Of a stretch of 64,000 bases of DNA, positions 52,851 to 61,959 are shown one piece after another. Source of the stretch: Peptococcaceae bacterium CEB3. Lineage in GTDB: Bacteria > Bacillota > Desulfitobacteriia > Desulfitobacteriales > Desulfitobacteriaceae. Positions within the stretch are counted from its first letter, which is position 1, and each line of letters begins with the position of its first letter. The stretch spans positions 186,127 to 250,126 of the forward strand of contig LDXJ01000060.1 of assembly GCA_001029295.1 (NCBI GenBank). Direction: 5' to 3'. Made by a program: the position numbers and the translations under genes. Under the pieces are notes generated by a model. The model did no database searches. It saw only the letters and a program-made list of their open reading frames with translations, and was not told the DNA's origin.

Positions 52851-53045
52851 GTGTGGATAGAGAAAGACAGTACAGGCTACTATGTGGCAACTTGCCCTAT
52901 CTTGGACGGATGTTATACCCAGGGGAAAACTGTCGACGAGGCCCTGGAAAATATCAAGGAAGCGATAGCGCTGTGTCTGGAGGATCTGAAAGAAGACGAA
53001 ATTCCAGACACAAACAGCATTTTTATTGGTCAGGTGGTGGTCTGA
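52851..53045 (+). pseudogene. HicB-like antitoxin, 5'-truncated
   Basis: From GTG 52851, 64 residues read WIEKDSTGYYVATCPILDG, CYTQGKTVDEALENIKEAI and end DTNSIFIGQVVV. This is the HicB/UPF0150 fold, but the usual first strand and a ribosome-binding site are missing, and no hicA lies upstream. The upstream sequence is the promoter of the divergent tetR, so a junction must lie near 52850. The frame is open to 52788 but that part is not HicB-like. Confidence 0.6.
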
Positions 53046-53224
53046 CGAATGACAACCTTTTAACTCAAGAGGAGTTTGACAGCCTTTTGTAAAACTCTAG
53101 ATTGTAGAGAAAAGGCCCGGGGGGAACGTATTTTATCCTATAGTGGTAAAGTACGCTTTTTTGTATTGATCAAAGATAATTAAAGTTTCTTTCCGCTTGC
53201 TCTAAATTTCTAACTAGGCCGGTA

Positions 53225-53324
53225 TTGACAGTAGGACCGGGTGGTCGTATAATCAAGCCATCAAATGACCACCTGGTCTCATGTAAAGGGGAATTTTTTT
53301 TACCGACAAAGCGACCACCTAGTC
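53225..53324 (+). promoter_or_regulatory. Consensus promoter with three TetR operators
   Basis: TTGACA (53225-53230), 17 bp, TATAAT (53248-53253): a perfect sigma-A promoter. Three near-identical palindromic sites follow the pattern GACCRSSTRGTC: 53235-53246 inside the spacer, 53267-53278 and 53313-53324. They are the likely binding sites of the TetR protein encoded at 53341. The rest of the 53046-53340 gap is AT-rich and empty. Confidence 0.85.
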
Positions 53325-53340
53325 ACAATAATGAGAGGTT

Positions 53341-53943
53341 ATGGCTGTGCCTAAAAACACTTTTTACAACTTAAGCGATGAAAAGAAAGGTCGAATCTTC
53401 GACGCCGCCTTGGAGGAGTTTTCAGTCCGGACATTCGATCAAGCATCCCTTAACCAGATCATCAAGAATGCGGGCATTCCCAAGGGCAGCTTCTATCAAT
53501 ATTTTGAAAACAAAGAAGACATCTATCTCTATATGGCAGAAATAATTTTAAAAGAAAAGTCGGATATACTCAACTGCGTAAGAGGAATAGATCCGGACGC
53601 GGACGTTTTTGAAATAATTATGCATACGACCAGAGAATTCATTAAACAGGGAAAAGAAAAGCCGGGGTATGCCGAGGCGGGGATGCGGATGAAATTGGAC
53701 AACAGTGAAATTGCAAAGAGAGTCCGCAAATCATCCGCCGAAAAGTTTGTAACAATGCTTGAGCGTGATAAAGAGCGCGGTCTCATCAAACCGGAAGTCG
53801 ATTCCCAAGTTGTTATCAATATGATTTCCACATTCAGCTTAAATGAATATTACGAGAACGGATCGGACAAGGAAAGGTATCTGAAGAATTTGGGTCAGGC
53901 GATTAAGATTATCAAGGACGGAATTGCCCAGCCAAAGGATTAA
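53341..53943 (+). CDS. TetR family regulator controlling the adjacent phosphotransferase gene
   Basis: 200 residues. Helix-turn-helix near 15-60: GRIFDAALEEFSVRTFDQASLNQIIKNAGIPKGSFYQYFENKEDI, a standard TetR N-terminus. The C-terminal domain is short. Behind a perfect promoter occupied by three operator copies, it should repress itself and probably the downstream rifampicin-phosphotransferase-like gene 128 bp away (inference). ATG at 53341 preceded by GAGAGG. Confidence 0.9.
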   Translation: MAVPKNTFYNLSDEKKGRIFDAALEEFSVRTFDQASLNQIIKNAGIPKGSFYQYFENKEDIYLYMAEIILKEKSDILNCVRGIDPDADVFEIIMHTTREFIKQGKEKPGYAEAGMRMKLDNSEIAKRVRKSSAEKFVTMLERDKERGLIKPEVDSQVVINMISTFSLNEYYENGSDKERYLKNLGQAIKIIKDGIAQPKD

Positions 53944-53974
53944 CAGCCATAAAATACCTGGCGGATTACGACAT

Positions 53975-54062
53975 TCGTAGCAAGTAGAAAGTAGAACGTA
54001 ACAAGTAATAAGTAATAAGTAACAAGTAACAAGCAGCAAGCAGTATGTAGCAAGTAGAAAGG
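53975..54062 (+). repeat. Heptamer tandem repeat (GTAACAA type)
   Basis: Eleven or so 7-bp units such as GTAACAA, GTAATAA, GCAGCAA and GTAGAAA lie between tetR and the phosphotransferase gene. The unit length equals the GARGTCR family elsewhere in the window but the sequence differs. Confidence 0.85.
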
Positions 54063-54071
54063 GGTATCTGT

Positions 54072-56702
54072 ATGAATACCTATGTACTTGGCTTTCAGGA
54101 TATCGATAAAACTAAGCTTCCCATCGTAGGGGGAAAAGCCGCCAATCTCGGGGAGCTGTCCGGAATAGAGGGGATTAGAGTACCGGAAGGCTTCTGCGTT
54201 ACGACGGAAGCATATGAGAAGACGATGGAGCAGACGCAGGAGCTCCCCGAGCTCTTGGAGCAACTCTCACGTATAAAAGTGGCGGAGGATAAGGAAAGTA
54301 TCGCTGAAATCAGCGCTAAGATCCGCCGTGCCATCGAAGAAATAGCTATCCCGGCGGAGATTGCCGAAGCGGTCACGCGTCATTTGCTGGGCCTGGGAGA
54401 TAAAGCTGCCTGTGCCGTACGGTCCAGCGCCACGGCGGAGGACCTGGCGACGGCCTCCTTCGCCGGGCAGCAGGATACGTATTTGAACATCATCGGTAAG
54501 GAAGCCATATTGCGGCATATCAGCAAGTGCTGGGCATCACTGTTTACCGATCGGGCCGTGACCTATCGCATCCAAAACGGCTTTGATCACCGCAAGGTCT
54601 ATCTGGCCGTCGTCATCCAGAAGATGGTCTTTCCTCAAGCCGCGGGGATCATGTTCACAGCCGACCCTATCACTTGTAACAGGAAGGTTACATCCATCGA
54701 CGCGAGCTTCGGGCTTGGCGAAGCACTGGTCTCAGGCCTGGTAAACGCGGACAACTATAAGGTACGTGAAGGCAGAATCGTTGATAAGAAGATTTCGACT
54801 AAGAAGCTGGCGATCTATGCCGTAAAGGAAGGGGGAACAGAGGAAAAGAGGATTGAGGCAGAACGCCAGAACATCCAGACGCTGACGGACGAACAGATCC
54901 TGGAGCTTGAAAAGACAGGCAGACGGATAGAAGCCTGTTTCGGCAGCCCCCGGGACATTGAATGGTGCCTGTATGAAAACACGATCTTCATCGTCCAGAG
55001 CCGTCCCATCACCACCCTTTACCCCGTTCCGGATGTGCGGGATGGGAAAAACCACGTGTACATGTCTTTCGGCCATCAACAGATGATGACCGACGCCATG
55101 AAACCATTGGGATTATCGTTTTTTCAGTTAGGATTTGAAGAGACTCCCCTCATGAAAATTGGCGGAAGGCTGTTCTTAGATCTATCGCACGATTTGGCTT
55201 CTCCCGTGGGACGAAAAATAATGCTCGCTTCCTTGGGTAAAGTGGATCCTCTCGTCCTCAACGCGGTCAAGAGCTTGCTGAAACGACAATCCTTTGTAGA
55301 CTCATTGGCACGTAACGGCAAAGGATTCTCCAGCATGAGCAAAGGGTATTTGTCATCTTCGCTGCCCATTCAGTTTATAAGGACATACCGAAGCAATGAC
55401 GGAAGCCTTGTTCAAAACCTGATGTCTCAGAATGAGGCGTCTGTTGGGGGGCTGCAGCAAAGGATGGCAAATGTGTCCGGCGACGAACTGTTTGCCTCTA
55501 TAATCGAGGCTCATAAGCAATTACAAGAAGCCATGAAACAAAGCATGGCAACGGTTTATGTCGGCGTATACGCGGTGAGCTGGCTCAATAAGAAAATGGA
55601 AAAGTGGTTGGGGGAAAAGAGTGCAGCGGATGCGCTTTCCAAATCAGCAGCCAACAACGTTACCTCGGAGATGGGGCTGGCGCTGTTGGACGTGGCGGAC
55701 GTCGTCAGGCAATATCCGGCGGTGCTGGAGTATTTCGAGCACGCCAATGACGACACTTTCTCTGCGGACCTAGCCAGGCTGGAGGGCGGCAGTGCTGTCA
55801 GCCAATCCATGCGGGCGTATCTAAAAAAATACGGAATGCGTTGTTCCGGTGAGATAGATATCACCAGACCCCGTTTCAATGAACAGCCAACAGCCCTCGT
55901 CGCCATGATTCTCAGTAACATCCAAAACTTTGAACCGGGTGCTCATAAGGCTATTTTTGAGCAAGGGCTGCTGGAAGCAAAACAGAAAGAGCAGGATCTC
56001 CTAAACCGTGTGGAACAACTGCCCGGCGGAAAACGAAAGGCCGAAAAGACCAGGAAAATGATCAGCCGTTTGCGCAATTTTGTCGGCTATCGGGAGTACC
56101 CGAAATATATCATGGTTTGGCATTACTGGGTCATCAAGCAGGCCTTGTTGAAGGAGGCCGTAGGGCTCGTACAAAAGGAGGTTATCCGGGAGAAGGAGGA
56201 TATTTTCTACCTGTCTTTTGAAGAACTGCGGGAGGTCGTGCGAACAAATCGGTTGGATGACAGCATCATCACCAAGCGAAAGGAGGAATACGAGGTTTAT
56301 AAGAAGCTGACTCCGCCGCGGGTGATGACATCCGAGGGCGAGATTGTATCCGGCGAATACGACGCCGATAACATCCCGAAGGGTGCTCTGGCCGGTATAC
56401 CGGCTTCAGCCGGCACCATTGAAGGCAGGGCACGGGTTATTCTAAGAATGGAGGACGCCGTTATCGAGGAAGGCGACATTTTAGTCACGCCGTTTACCGA
56501 CCCAAGTTGGACACCGGTGTTTGTATCTATAAAGGGTTTGGTTACGGAAGTAGGCGGAATGATGACCCACGGCTCCGTGGTCGCCAGAGAATACGGCCTG
56601 CCCGCGGTCGTGGGCGTGGAAAACGCGGCCAAGCAGATTAAAGACGGACAGCGGATCAGGGTAAACGGTACGGAAGGGTATGTAGAAATACTGGGTATGT
56701 AG
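54072..56702 (+). CDS. Rifampicin phosphotransferase-like / PEP synthase family enzyme
   Basis: 876 residues, matching Rph (about 865). An N-terminal ATP-grasp domain (VGGKAANLGELS, CAVRSSATAEDLATASFAGQQDT, AGIMFTADP) is followed by a large helical middle domain (about 330-760) and a C-terminal swivelling His domain with phospho-histidine His833 in GGMMTHGSVVAREYGLPAVVG. Rph transfers the beta-phosphate of ATP to rifampicin through this His. PEP synthases have a different C-terminal PEP/pyruvate domain, absent here. The true substrate may be another antibiotic. The adjacent TetR gene suggests inducible expression. Confidence 0.85.
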   Translation: MNTYVLGFQDIDKTKLPIVGGKAANLGELSGIEGIRVPEGFCVTTEAYEKTMEQTQELPELLEQLSRIKVAEDKESIAEISAKIRRAIEEIAIPAEIAEAVTRHLLGLGDKAACAVRSSATAEDLATASFAGQQDTYLNIIGKEAILRHISKCWASLFTDRAVTYRIQNGFDHRKVYLAVVIQKMVFPQAAGIMFTADPITCNRKVTSIDASFGLGEALVSGLVNADNYKVREGRIVDKKISTKKLAIYAVKEGGTEEKRIEAERQNIQTLTDEQILELEKTGRRIEACFGSPRDIEWCLYENTIFIVQSRPITTLYPVPDVRDGKNHVYMSFGHQQMMTDAMKPLGLSFFQLGFEETPLMKIGGRLFLDLSHDLASPVGRKIMLASLGKVDPLVLNAVKSLLKRQSFVDSLARNGKGFSSMSKGYLSSSLPIQFIRTYRSNDGSLVQNLMSQNEASVGGLQQRMANVSGDELFASIIEAHKQLQEAMKQSMATVYVGVYAVSWLNKKMEKWLGEKSAADALSKSAANNVTSEMGLALLDVADVVRQYPAVLEYFEHANDDTFSADLARLEGGSAVSQSMRAYLKKYGMRCSGEIDITRPRFNEQPTALVAMILSNIQNFEPGAHKAIFEQGLLEAKQKEQDLLNRVEQLPGGKRKAEKTRKMISRLRNFVGYREYPKYIMVWHYWVIKQALLKEAVGLVQKEVIREKEDIFYLSFEELREVVRTNRLDDSIITKRKEEYEVYKKLTPPRVMTSEGEIVSGEYDADNIPKGALAGIPASAGTIEGRARVILRMEDAVIEEGDILVTPFTDPSWTPVFVSIKGLVTEVGGMMTHGSVVAREYGLPAVVGVENAAKQIKDGQRIRVNGTEGYVEILGM

Positions 56703-56943
56703 AAATATTGTAAGGTTCTGAGATGATATTTTAGAGTCTGAGAATCTCGGAAGAAAGACTGGGATAAATGATGGAACCAATGAACGCTGGCGTCGTAGCT
56801 TTGAAGAAAATCATTTCCGCCTTGACTTCGGCATCTTCGCAGGTTAAACTTAAAGCTGATATCGGCATTCAAATTTAAGTGTTTCCCAAGCGTTGCAAGG
56901 TCACATAACGCGAGTGCGCAGAACCGGCGCTGGGAAAGAGGGG
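56703..56943 (+). other. Gap after the phosphotransferase gene with one short ORF
   Basis: An ATG at 56771 opens a 35-codon frame (MEPMNAGVVALKKIISALTS) ending at 56878. It has only a poor ribosome-binding site and is not recognised. Nothing else is evident before the pyr leader. Confidence 0.3.
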
Positions 56944-57027
56944 CCTTTAACGGGAGTCCGGAGAGACGCCGAAGGCAGACGGGTGCAAAAGGGAGTAGAC
57001 TGTCTGCCGCGGGCCGACGGTTTTTTT
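56944..57027 (+). promoter_or_regulatory. PyrR-dependent attenuator before pyrR
   Basis: Three competing structures are visible. The PyrR-binding loop has CCTT (56944) and AAGG (56972) flanking AGTCCGGAGAGAC. The antiterminator pairs GGCAGAC (56974-56980) with GTCTGCC (57002-57008). The terminator pairs CTGTC/GACGG and GCC/GGC at 57000-57020, followed by TTTTTTT. With UMP or UTP, PyrR stabilises the first and so favours termination. A further GC-rich hairpin with TTTTTT follows near 57070-57096. Confidence 0.9.
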
Positions 57028-57135
57028 GTCTTCAAGAAACTCTGGCGGATTTAAGCGATTGCTCGCTCAGGCGGCCGCGGTCCCGCCGGGTTTTTTGGGA
57101 GTAGATGTCTTGCGAGCCCAGTGAGCAACCCGTAG

Positions 57136-57747
<612 letters not shown>

Positions 57748-57838
57748 AACCGACAGCACCCTGTGATCCAAAACGTCCCTTGATAAACAACAACACTTTT
57801 AATAAACAACACCTTTTGATATTAATATCTTTAAAACA

Positions 57839-57925
57839 CCCTTTAAATGCCTTCCAGTGAGTCGGCCAAGGGTTGAGGAGAGTAAAGACGTCTTTTCCTC
57901 TTGCCTTGGGGCAAGAGGATTTTTT
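57839..57925 (+). promoter_or_regulatory. Second PyrR-dependent attenuator, before pyrB
   Basis: CCCTT (57839-57843) pairs with AAGGG (57868-57872) around TTCCAGTGAGTC, the PyrR loop consensus. The terminator is CCTCTTGCC, loop TTGG, GGCAAGAGG (57897-57918), then ATTTTTT. A GAGGA/TCCTC pair can form the antiterminator. The remaining 267 bp to pyrB show no further clear element. Confidence 0.9.
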
Positions 57926-58192
57926 CATGCCATTCGTGCTATCTGGAAAGTATAGCTTTAGCGCCGGCGCCGGGTTGTCGGCATTGAGCGGTGTTCGGCT
58001 TAGGCCGAAGATTTCACCCGTTCGACAGTTCCCGCGGGCGCCCGCCCGCATGAAACAGACTAAGGATTTTATTTTTGACTGGGGAGGAACCAAAATGGAA
58101 GCCATGAGTGTCTGGAATGGCTTCCGAGAGTTCAGAAGCGGCTGCCGAGTGATGTTGATTGGCAGCAAGGAATTTGGCAAGGAGGAAACGGT

Positions 58193-59125
58193 ATGCGGAT
58201 GTTTAAAGATCTATTAGGTTTGGAGGGCCTGAGTCCGGACGAGATCAGGCACATTCTGCAAACCGCCAAACCGATGAAAGATGTGTTGCTGCGTCCGGTA
58301 AAGAAGCTGCCGACGCTGAGAGGAAAGGCGGTCTACACTCTTTTCTATGAGGCGAGCACCCGGACCAAGACATCGTTTGAGATGGCGGCCAAGGTGCTGG
58401 GGGCTGACGCGGTGAACATCGGAGTCTCCCAGAGCAGTGTCAACAAAGGGGAGAGCTTGCTGGATACGGCAAAAACCTTGCAGGCGATGCAGACGGATTT
58501 GATCATCATTCGGCATTCCTCTTCCGGGGCCGCGGGATTCCTGGCCAGGCACCTGGAGGCAGGAGTGATCAACGCCGGGGACGGACAGCACGAACATCCG
58601 ACCCAAGCCCTGCTGGACATTTTTACGATGCGGGAGAAGCTGGGGGATTTGAACGGCAAGAAAGTGATTATTGTGGGGGATGTTCTTCATTCCCGCGTGG
58701 CCAGGAGCAATGTCTGGGGATTGACCAAGCTCGGCGCCGAGGTCGTCTTAGTCGGACCGCCGACGTTGCTGCCACCGGAAATGTCGGCTCTGGGCGTGAA
58801 ACTGAGCTACGATCTGGACCGGGAGCTGCCCGGAGCGGATGTGGTCATGGCTTTGCGCCTGCAGTTGGAACGCCAGCAGGCGGGATTGTTTCCCAGCTTG
58901 CGGGAATACAGCCGCAGCTATGGTCTGGACAGGGCTCGCCTTAGAGCCACAGGCAAGGACACGCTCATCCTGCATCCGGGTCCGATGAACCGGGGCGTAG
59001 AGATTGCCAGTGATCTGGCCGACGGCCCTCAGGGGATGGTCGAAGAGCAGGTGACCAATGGGGTGGCGGTGCGCATGGCCGTTATTTATCTGTTGATGGG
59101 AGGAACGACCAATGTGGTGGCTTAA
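58193..59125 (+). CDS. pyrB: Aspartate carbamoyltransferase catalytic subunit
   Basis: Condenses carbamoyl phosphate and aspartate in pyrimidine synthesis. 310 residues. The carbamoyl-phosphate loop is STRTKTSFE near residue 54, with [32 protein letters not shown] and [11 protein letters not shown] all present. No pyrI follows, so the enzyme is of the unregulated Bacillus type. AAGGAGG lies nine bases before the ATG, and the gene overlaps pyrC by 14 bp. Confidence 0.97.
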   Translation: MRMFKDLLGLEGLSPDEIRHILQTAKPMKDVLLRPVKKLPTLRGKAVYTLFYEASTRTKTSFEMAAKVLGADAVNIGVSQSSVNKGESLLDTAKTLQAMQTDLIIIRHSSSGAAGFLARHLEAGVINAGDGQHEHPTQALLDIFTMREKLGDLNGKKVIIVGDVLHSRVARSNVWGLTKLGAEVVLVGPPTLLPPEMSALGVKLSYDLDRELPGADVVMALRLQLERQQAGLFPSLREYSRSYGLDRARLRATGKDTLILHPGPMNRGVEIASDLADGPQGMVEEQVTNGVAVRMAVIYLLMGGTTNVVA

Positions 59126-60446
59126 GAACGTTTATGCGGTTGATCCGGCCGGGTTCTCCGGAAGGCGTGATATTTTAATTCGGGGCGGAAAAATAGAGGC
59201 GAACGCCGAGGGCTTAAGTCCGGAAGAAGTGGCGGAACGAGCAGGGCGAGAGCCGGTCGAAACTTTGAACGGAGAAGGGAAATACCTTTTCCCCGGCCTC
59301 ATTGACGCCCATACCCACCTGAGAGAGCCGGGACAGGAGGCAAAAGAAGACATTGCCAGCGGGGCGGCTGCTGCCGTGAAAGGTGGTTTCACCTCTGTCG
59401 TCACCATGGCCAACACCGAGCCTCCGGTGGACAGCCGGGGCTTGGTGGAGTTTGTCCGGGCCCAAGGAGTCCGGGCCGGCCTGGCTCGGGTTTATCCCTT
59501 GGGGACGGTCACCAAAGGTATGCGGGGGCAAGAATTGGTCGAAATGCTCGATCTGAAGGAGGGCGGAGCGGTTGGCTTTTCCGATGACGGGCACAATATC
59601 CAGAACTCCGAGGTTATGCGCTTGGCCTTGGAATATGCCAAACTCACCGGTCTGCCGATTGTCAGCCACAGCGAGGATGAGAATCTGGCCCGCGGGGGGG
59701 CGATGCACCGGGGGAAAGCGGCGGCCAGGCTCGGTTTGAAAGGGATCCCTTCTTCTGCCGAGACTATCATGGTAGCCAGGGATTTGATGCTTGCCGCGGA
59801 AACGGGGGGCAAGCTCCATCTGGCTCATATCTCCTGCCGGGAAAGTGTGCAACTCATCAGGGAGGCCAAAGAGCGCGGCCTTGATGTGAGTGCCGAAGTC
59901 AATCCCCATCATTTGCTCTTCACCGACCGGGACGTGGACTTATTTAACACTTCTCTAAAAGTGAATCCCCCTCTGCGTTCGGAGGAGGATCAAGAAGCGC
60001 TTTTGGTGGGACTGCTGGACGGAACCCTGGACATGTTGGCCACCGACCATGCTCCCCATGTTTGGGAAGAGAAGGCCAGGCCCTTTTCGGAGGCACCTTT
60101 TGGCATCATCGGCTTGGAAACGGCATTGGCCGCTGTCTGGCAGCAGCTGGTGGTGCCGGGCAAACTGAGCCCGGAGCGGTTGGCGGAGGCTTGGAGTCTC
60201 GCCCCAGCCAGGCGGTTTGGTCTTCCCGGCGGCACTCTTCGTCCCGGAAGCCCGGCCGACTTGGTCCTCTTTGACCCGGAGTGGCGGGAAAGAATTACTC
60301 CCGACAACCTGGCCTCCAAGGCCCAAAACACACCTTTCCTGGGGCAGGAACTCCGGGGTTTCCCCACCATGGTCTGGGTGGGCGGAGAGACTGTGCTCAG
60401 AGGGCGGCGGCTTTACCCGGCCGGGGAAGGAGTCCGGCGCGAGTAA
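59112..60446 (+). CDS. pyrC: Dihydroorotase (class I)
   Basis: Closes carbamoyl-aspartate to dihydroorotate. 444 residues. Zinc and substrate motifs: [12 protein letters not shown] near residue 60, [25 protein letters not shown], and [11 protein letters not shown]. This is the class I (long) form common in Gram-positives. The start overlaps pyrB. An extra acidic stretch near residues 30-48 ([17 protein letters not shown]) lies ahead of the zinc site. Confidence 0.96.
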   Translation: MWWLKNVYAVDPAGFSGRRDILIRGGKIEANAEGLSPEEVAERAGREPVETLNGEGKYLFPGLIDAHTHLREPGQEAKEDIASGAAAAVKGGFTSVVTMANTEPPVDSRGLVEFVRAQGVRAGLARVYPLGTVTKGMRGQELVEMLDLKEGGAVGFSDDGHNIQNSEVMRLALEYAKLTGLPIVSHSEDENLARGGAMHRGKAAARLGLKGIPSSAETIMVARDLMLAAETGGKLHLAHISCRESVQLIREAKERGLDVSAEVNPHHLLFTDRDVDLFNTSLKVNPPLRSEEDQEALLVGLLDGTLDMLATDHAPHVWEEKARPFSEAPFGIIGLETALAAVWQQLVVPGKLSPERLAEAWSLAPARRFGLPGGTLRPGSPADLVLFDPEWRERITPDNLASKAQNTPFLGQELRGFPTMVWVGGETVLRGRRLYPAGEGVRRE

Positions 60447-60519
60447 GAAGGGCGCGCGGGCCCAAACCCTCGATGTTTTGGAGGGGCCAAGTCCAACGTC
60501 CGGTACGGATGAGACGGAT

Positions 60520-60660
60520 GCAAGGCTAAGAGGATATAAGGCTAAGAGGATACGAGGGCTAAGAGGATAAAAAGGGTGAGAGGATAACAAGGGCTAAGAG
60601 GATAACAAGGGTAAGAGGATAACACGGGCTAAATACAGGGCTGAAGGGCTAAGAGAATGC
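60520..60660 (+). repeat. Tandem repeat (GGCTAAGAGGATA type) between pyrC and carA
   Basis: About seven imperfect 15-18 bp units of the form GGGCTAAGAGGATAACA run through most of the 298-bp gap between pyrC and carA. Unit and period differ from other loci. Confidence 0.87.
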
Positions 60661-60744
60661 CAGGGGGTAAAAAGGGTACGGGAGGCAAGGAGACGGCAGG
60701 GTAAGAAAGATGCCGGGGAAGAAGGACGCGGGAGGATTTAAGGA

Positions 60745-61845
60745 ATGGCATACCTGATTTTGCGGGATGGCCTGGTTTTTGAGGGAGAGACTTTTGGAGC
60801 CTGGCCTGATCAAGGGGTGCGGGCGGGAGAAGTCGTGTTTAATACTTCTATGAGCGGTTATCAGGAGATGATCACGGATTTATCCTATGCCGGACAGATA
60901 TTGGTTTTGACCCAGCCGCAAATTGGCAACTATGGCTGGCATGATGAAGAAAGCGAGGCGGAAAGGATCCTTTTGCGGGGCCTGGTGGTGCGCGAACTCT
61001 GCGGGGGCGAAGGGAGCCTGCACGCGGATCGTTCCCTGGCTGATTTTTGTTGCCAGCGCGGGATCTGGGGGCTGAAAGGAGTGGACACCCGGGCCCTGAC
61101 CCGGCACATCCGCCGGTATGGCACTCTGCCCGGAGTTCTGGCAAAAAGGGCGGAAGAAGGGCTTGAGTATTGGCGGAAGGCAGGCTCTTCAGGCAGGCAC
61201 TGGGTTTACCGGGCCTGTATCCGGGAGGAGTATGAGATTCCCGGGCCGGGAGAACTCCTGGCCGTGCTCGACTTTGGCGCCAAGCGCAATATCCTCAGGG
61301 AACTCAGCCGCAGAGGGTTTCGGATTAAAGTGTTTCCAGCTTGGACGGAAGCCGGGGAGATCCTGGATTGTCACCCGGCGGGGCTGGTTCTGACCAACGG
61401 CCCCGGGGACCCCGGAGAGTTGCCAGAAATTGCTAGGAACCTCCGGGTACTGCTGCCGCGCTTGCCCATTTTGGGTATCTGTCTCGGGCACCAGCTTCTA
61501 GCTTTGGTGGCGGGAGGAAAAACTTACAAGCTGCCTTTCGGGCATCGGGGGGCTAATCACCCGGTTCAGGACCTCCGCACTTTGAAGACTACCATGACTT
61601 CCCAGAATCACGGTTACGCGGTGGAAGAAGGCTCGTTGCGGGGTACCGGTTTTCGGGCGGTGCTCAAGAACCTGAACGACGGCACGGTGGAGGGGATGGA
61701 ACATGAGGACTATCCGATTATCAGCGTGCAGTACCATCCGGAAGGAGCCCCCGGCCCGGAAGAGAACCGGGATGTTTTTGAACGGTTTGTCGAGCTTTTA
61801 AACGGACGGAGATGTTCCCCGGAGGCGAGCTCGTCCACGATATAG
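60745..61845 (+). CDS. carA: Carbamoyl-phosphate synthase small subunit
   Basis: Glutaminase that feeds ammonia to CarB. 366 residues. The N-terminal domain reads MSGYQEMITDLSYAGQILV, and the class I amidotransferase domain has nucleophile Cys246 in GICLGHQLLAL and His-Glu in VQYHPEGAPGPEEN. Part of the pyr operon, so the carbamoyl phosphate is probably for pyrimidines; an arginine-specific copy may exist elsewhere. ATG at 60745 follows CGGGAGG. Confidence 0.96.
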   Translation: MAYLILRDGLVFEGETFGAWPDQGVRAGEVVFNTSMSGYQEMITDLSYAGQILVLTQPQIGNYGWHDEESEAERILLRGLVVRELCGGEGSLHADRSLADFCCQRGIWGLKGVDTRALTRHIRRYGTLPGVLAKRAEEGLEYWRKAGSSGRHWVYRACIREEYEIPGPGELLAVLDFGAKRNILRELSRRGFRIKVFPAWTEAGEILDCHPAGLVLTNGPGDPGELPEIARNLRVLLPRLPILGICLGHQLLALVAGGKTYKLPFGHRGANHPVQDLRTLKTTMTSQNHGYAVEEGSLRGTGFRAVLKNLNDGTVEGMEHEDYPIISVQYHPEGAPGPEENRDVFERFVELLNGRRCSPEASSSTI

Positions 61846-61959
61846 GCGGGACAGTGGATGTCGGAATCTGTTACGGGGCAGGCGGCGCGACGGGCCGTCC
61901 CGTCGACCGAGCGGAGCCGCACTTTGTTAGCGAGATTTCCCGGAGGAGGTTAAGACGGG

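Noticed and set aside
54072-56702. Phosphoenolpyruvate synthase PpsA
   Set aside because: Shares the ATP-grasp and His domains, but the domain order with His last and no PEP/pyruvate barrel fits the rifampicin phosphotransferase group better.
58097-58125. Third pyr regulatory hairpin before pyrB
   Set aside because: GGAAGCCAT/ATGGCTTCC forms a hairpin, but the loop lacks the PyrR consensus and there is no U-tract.
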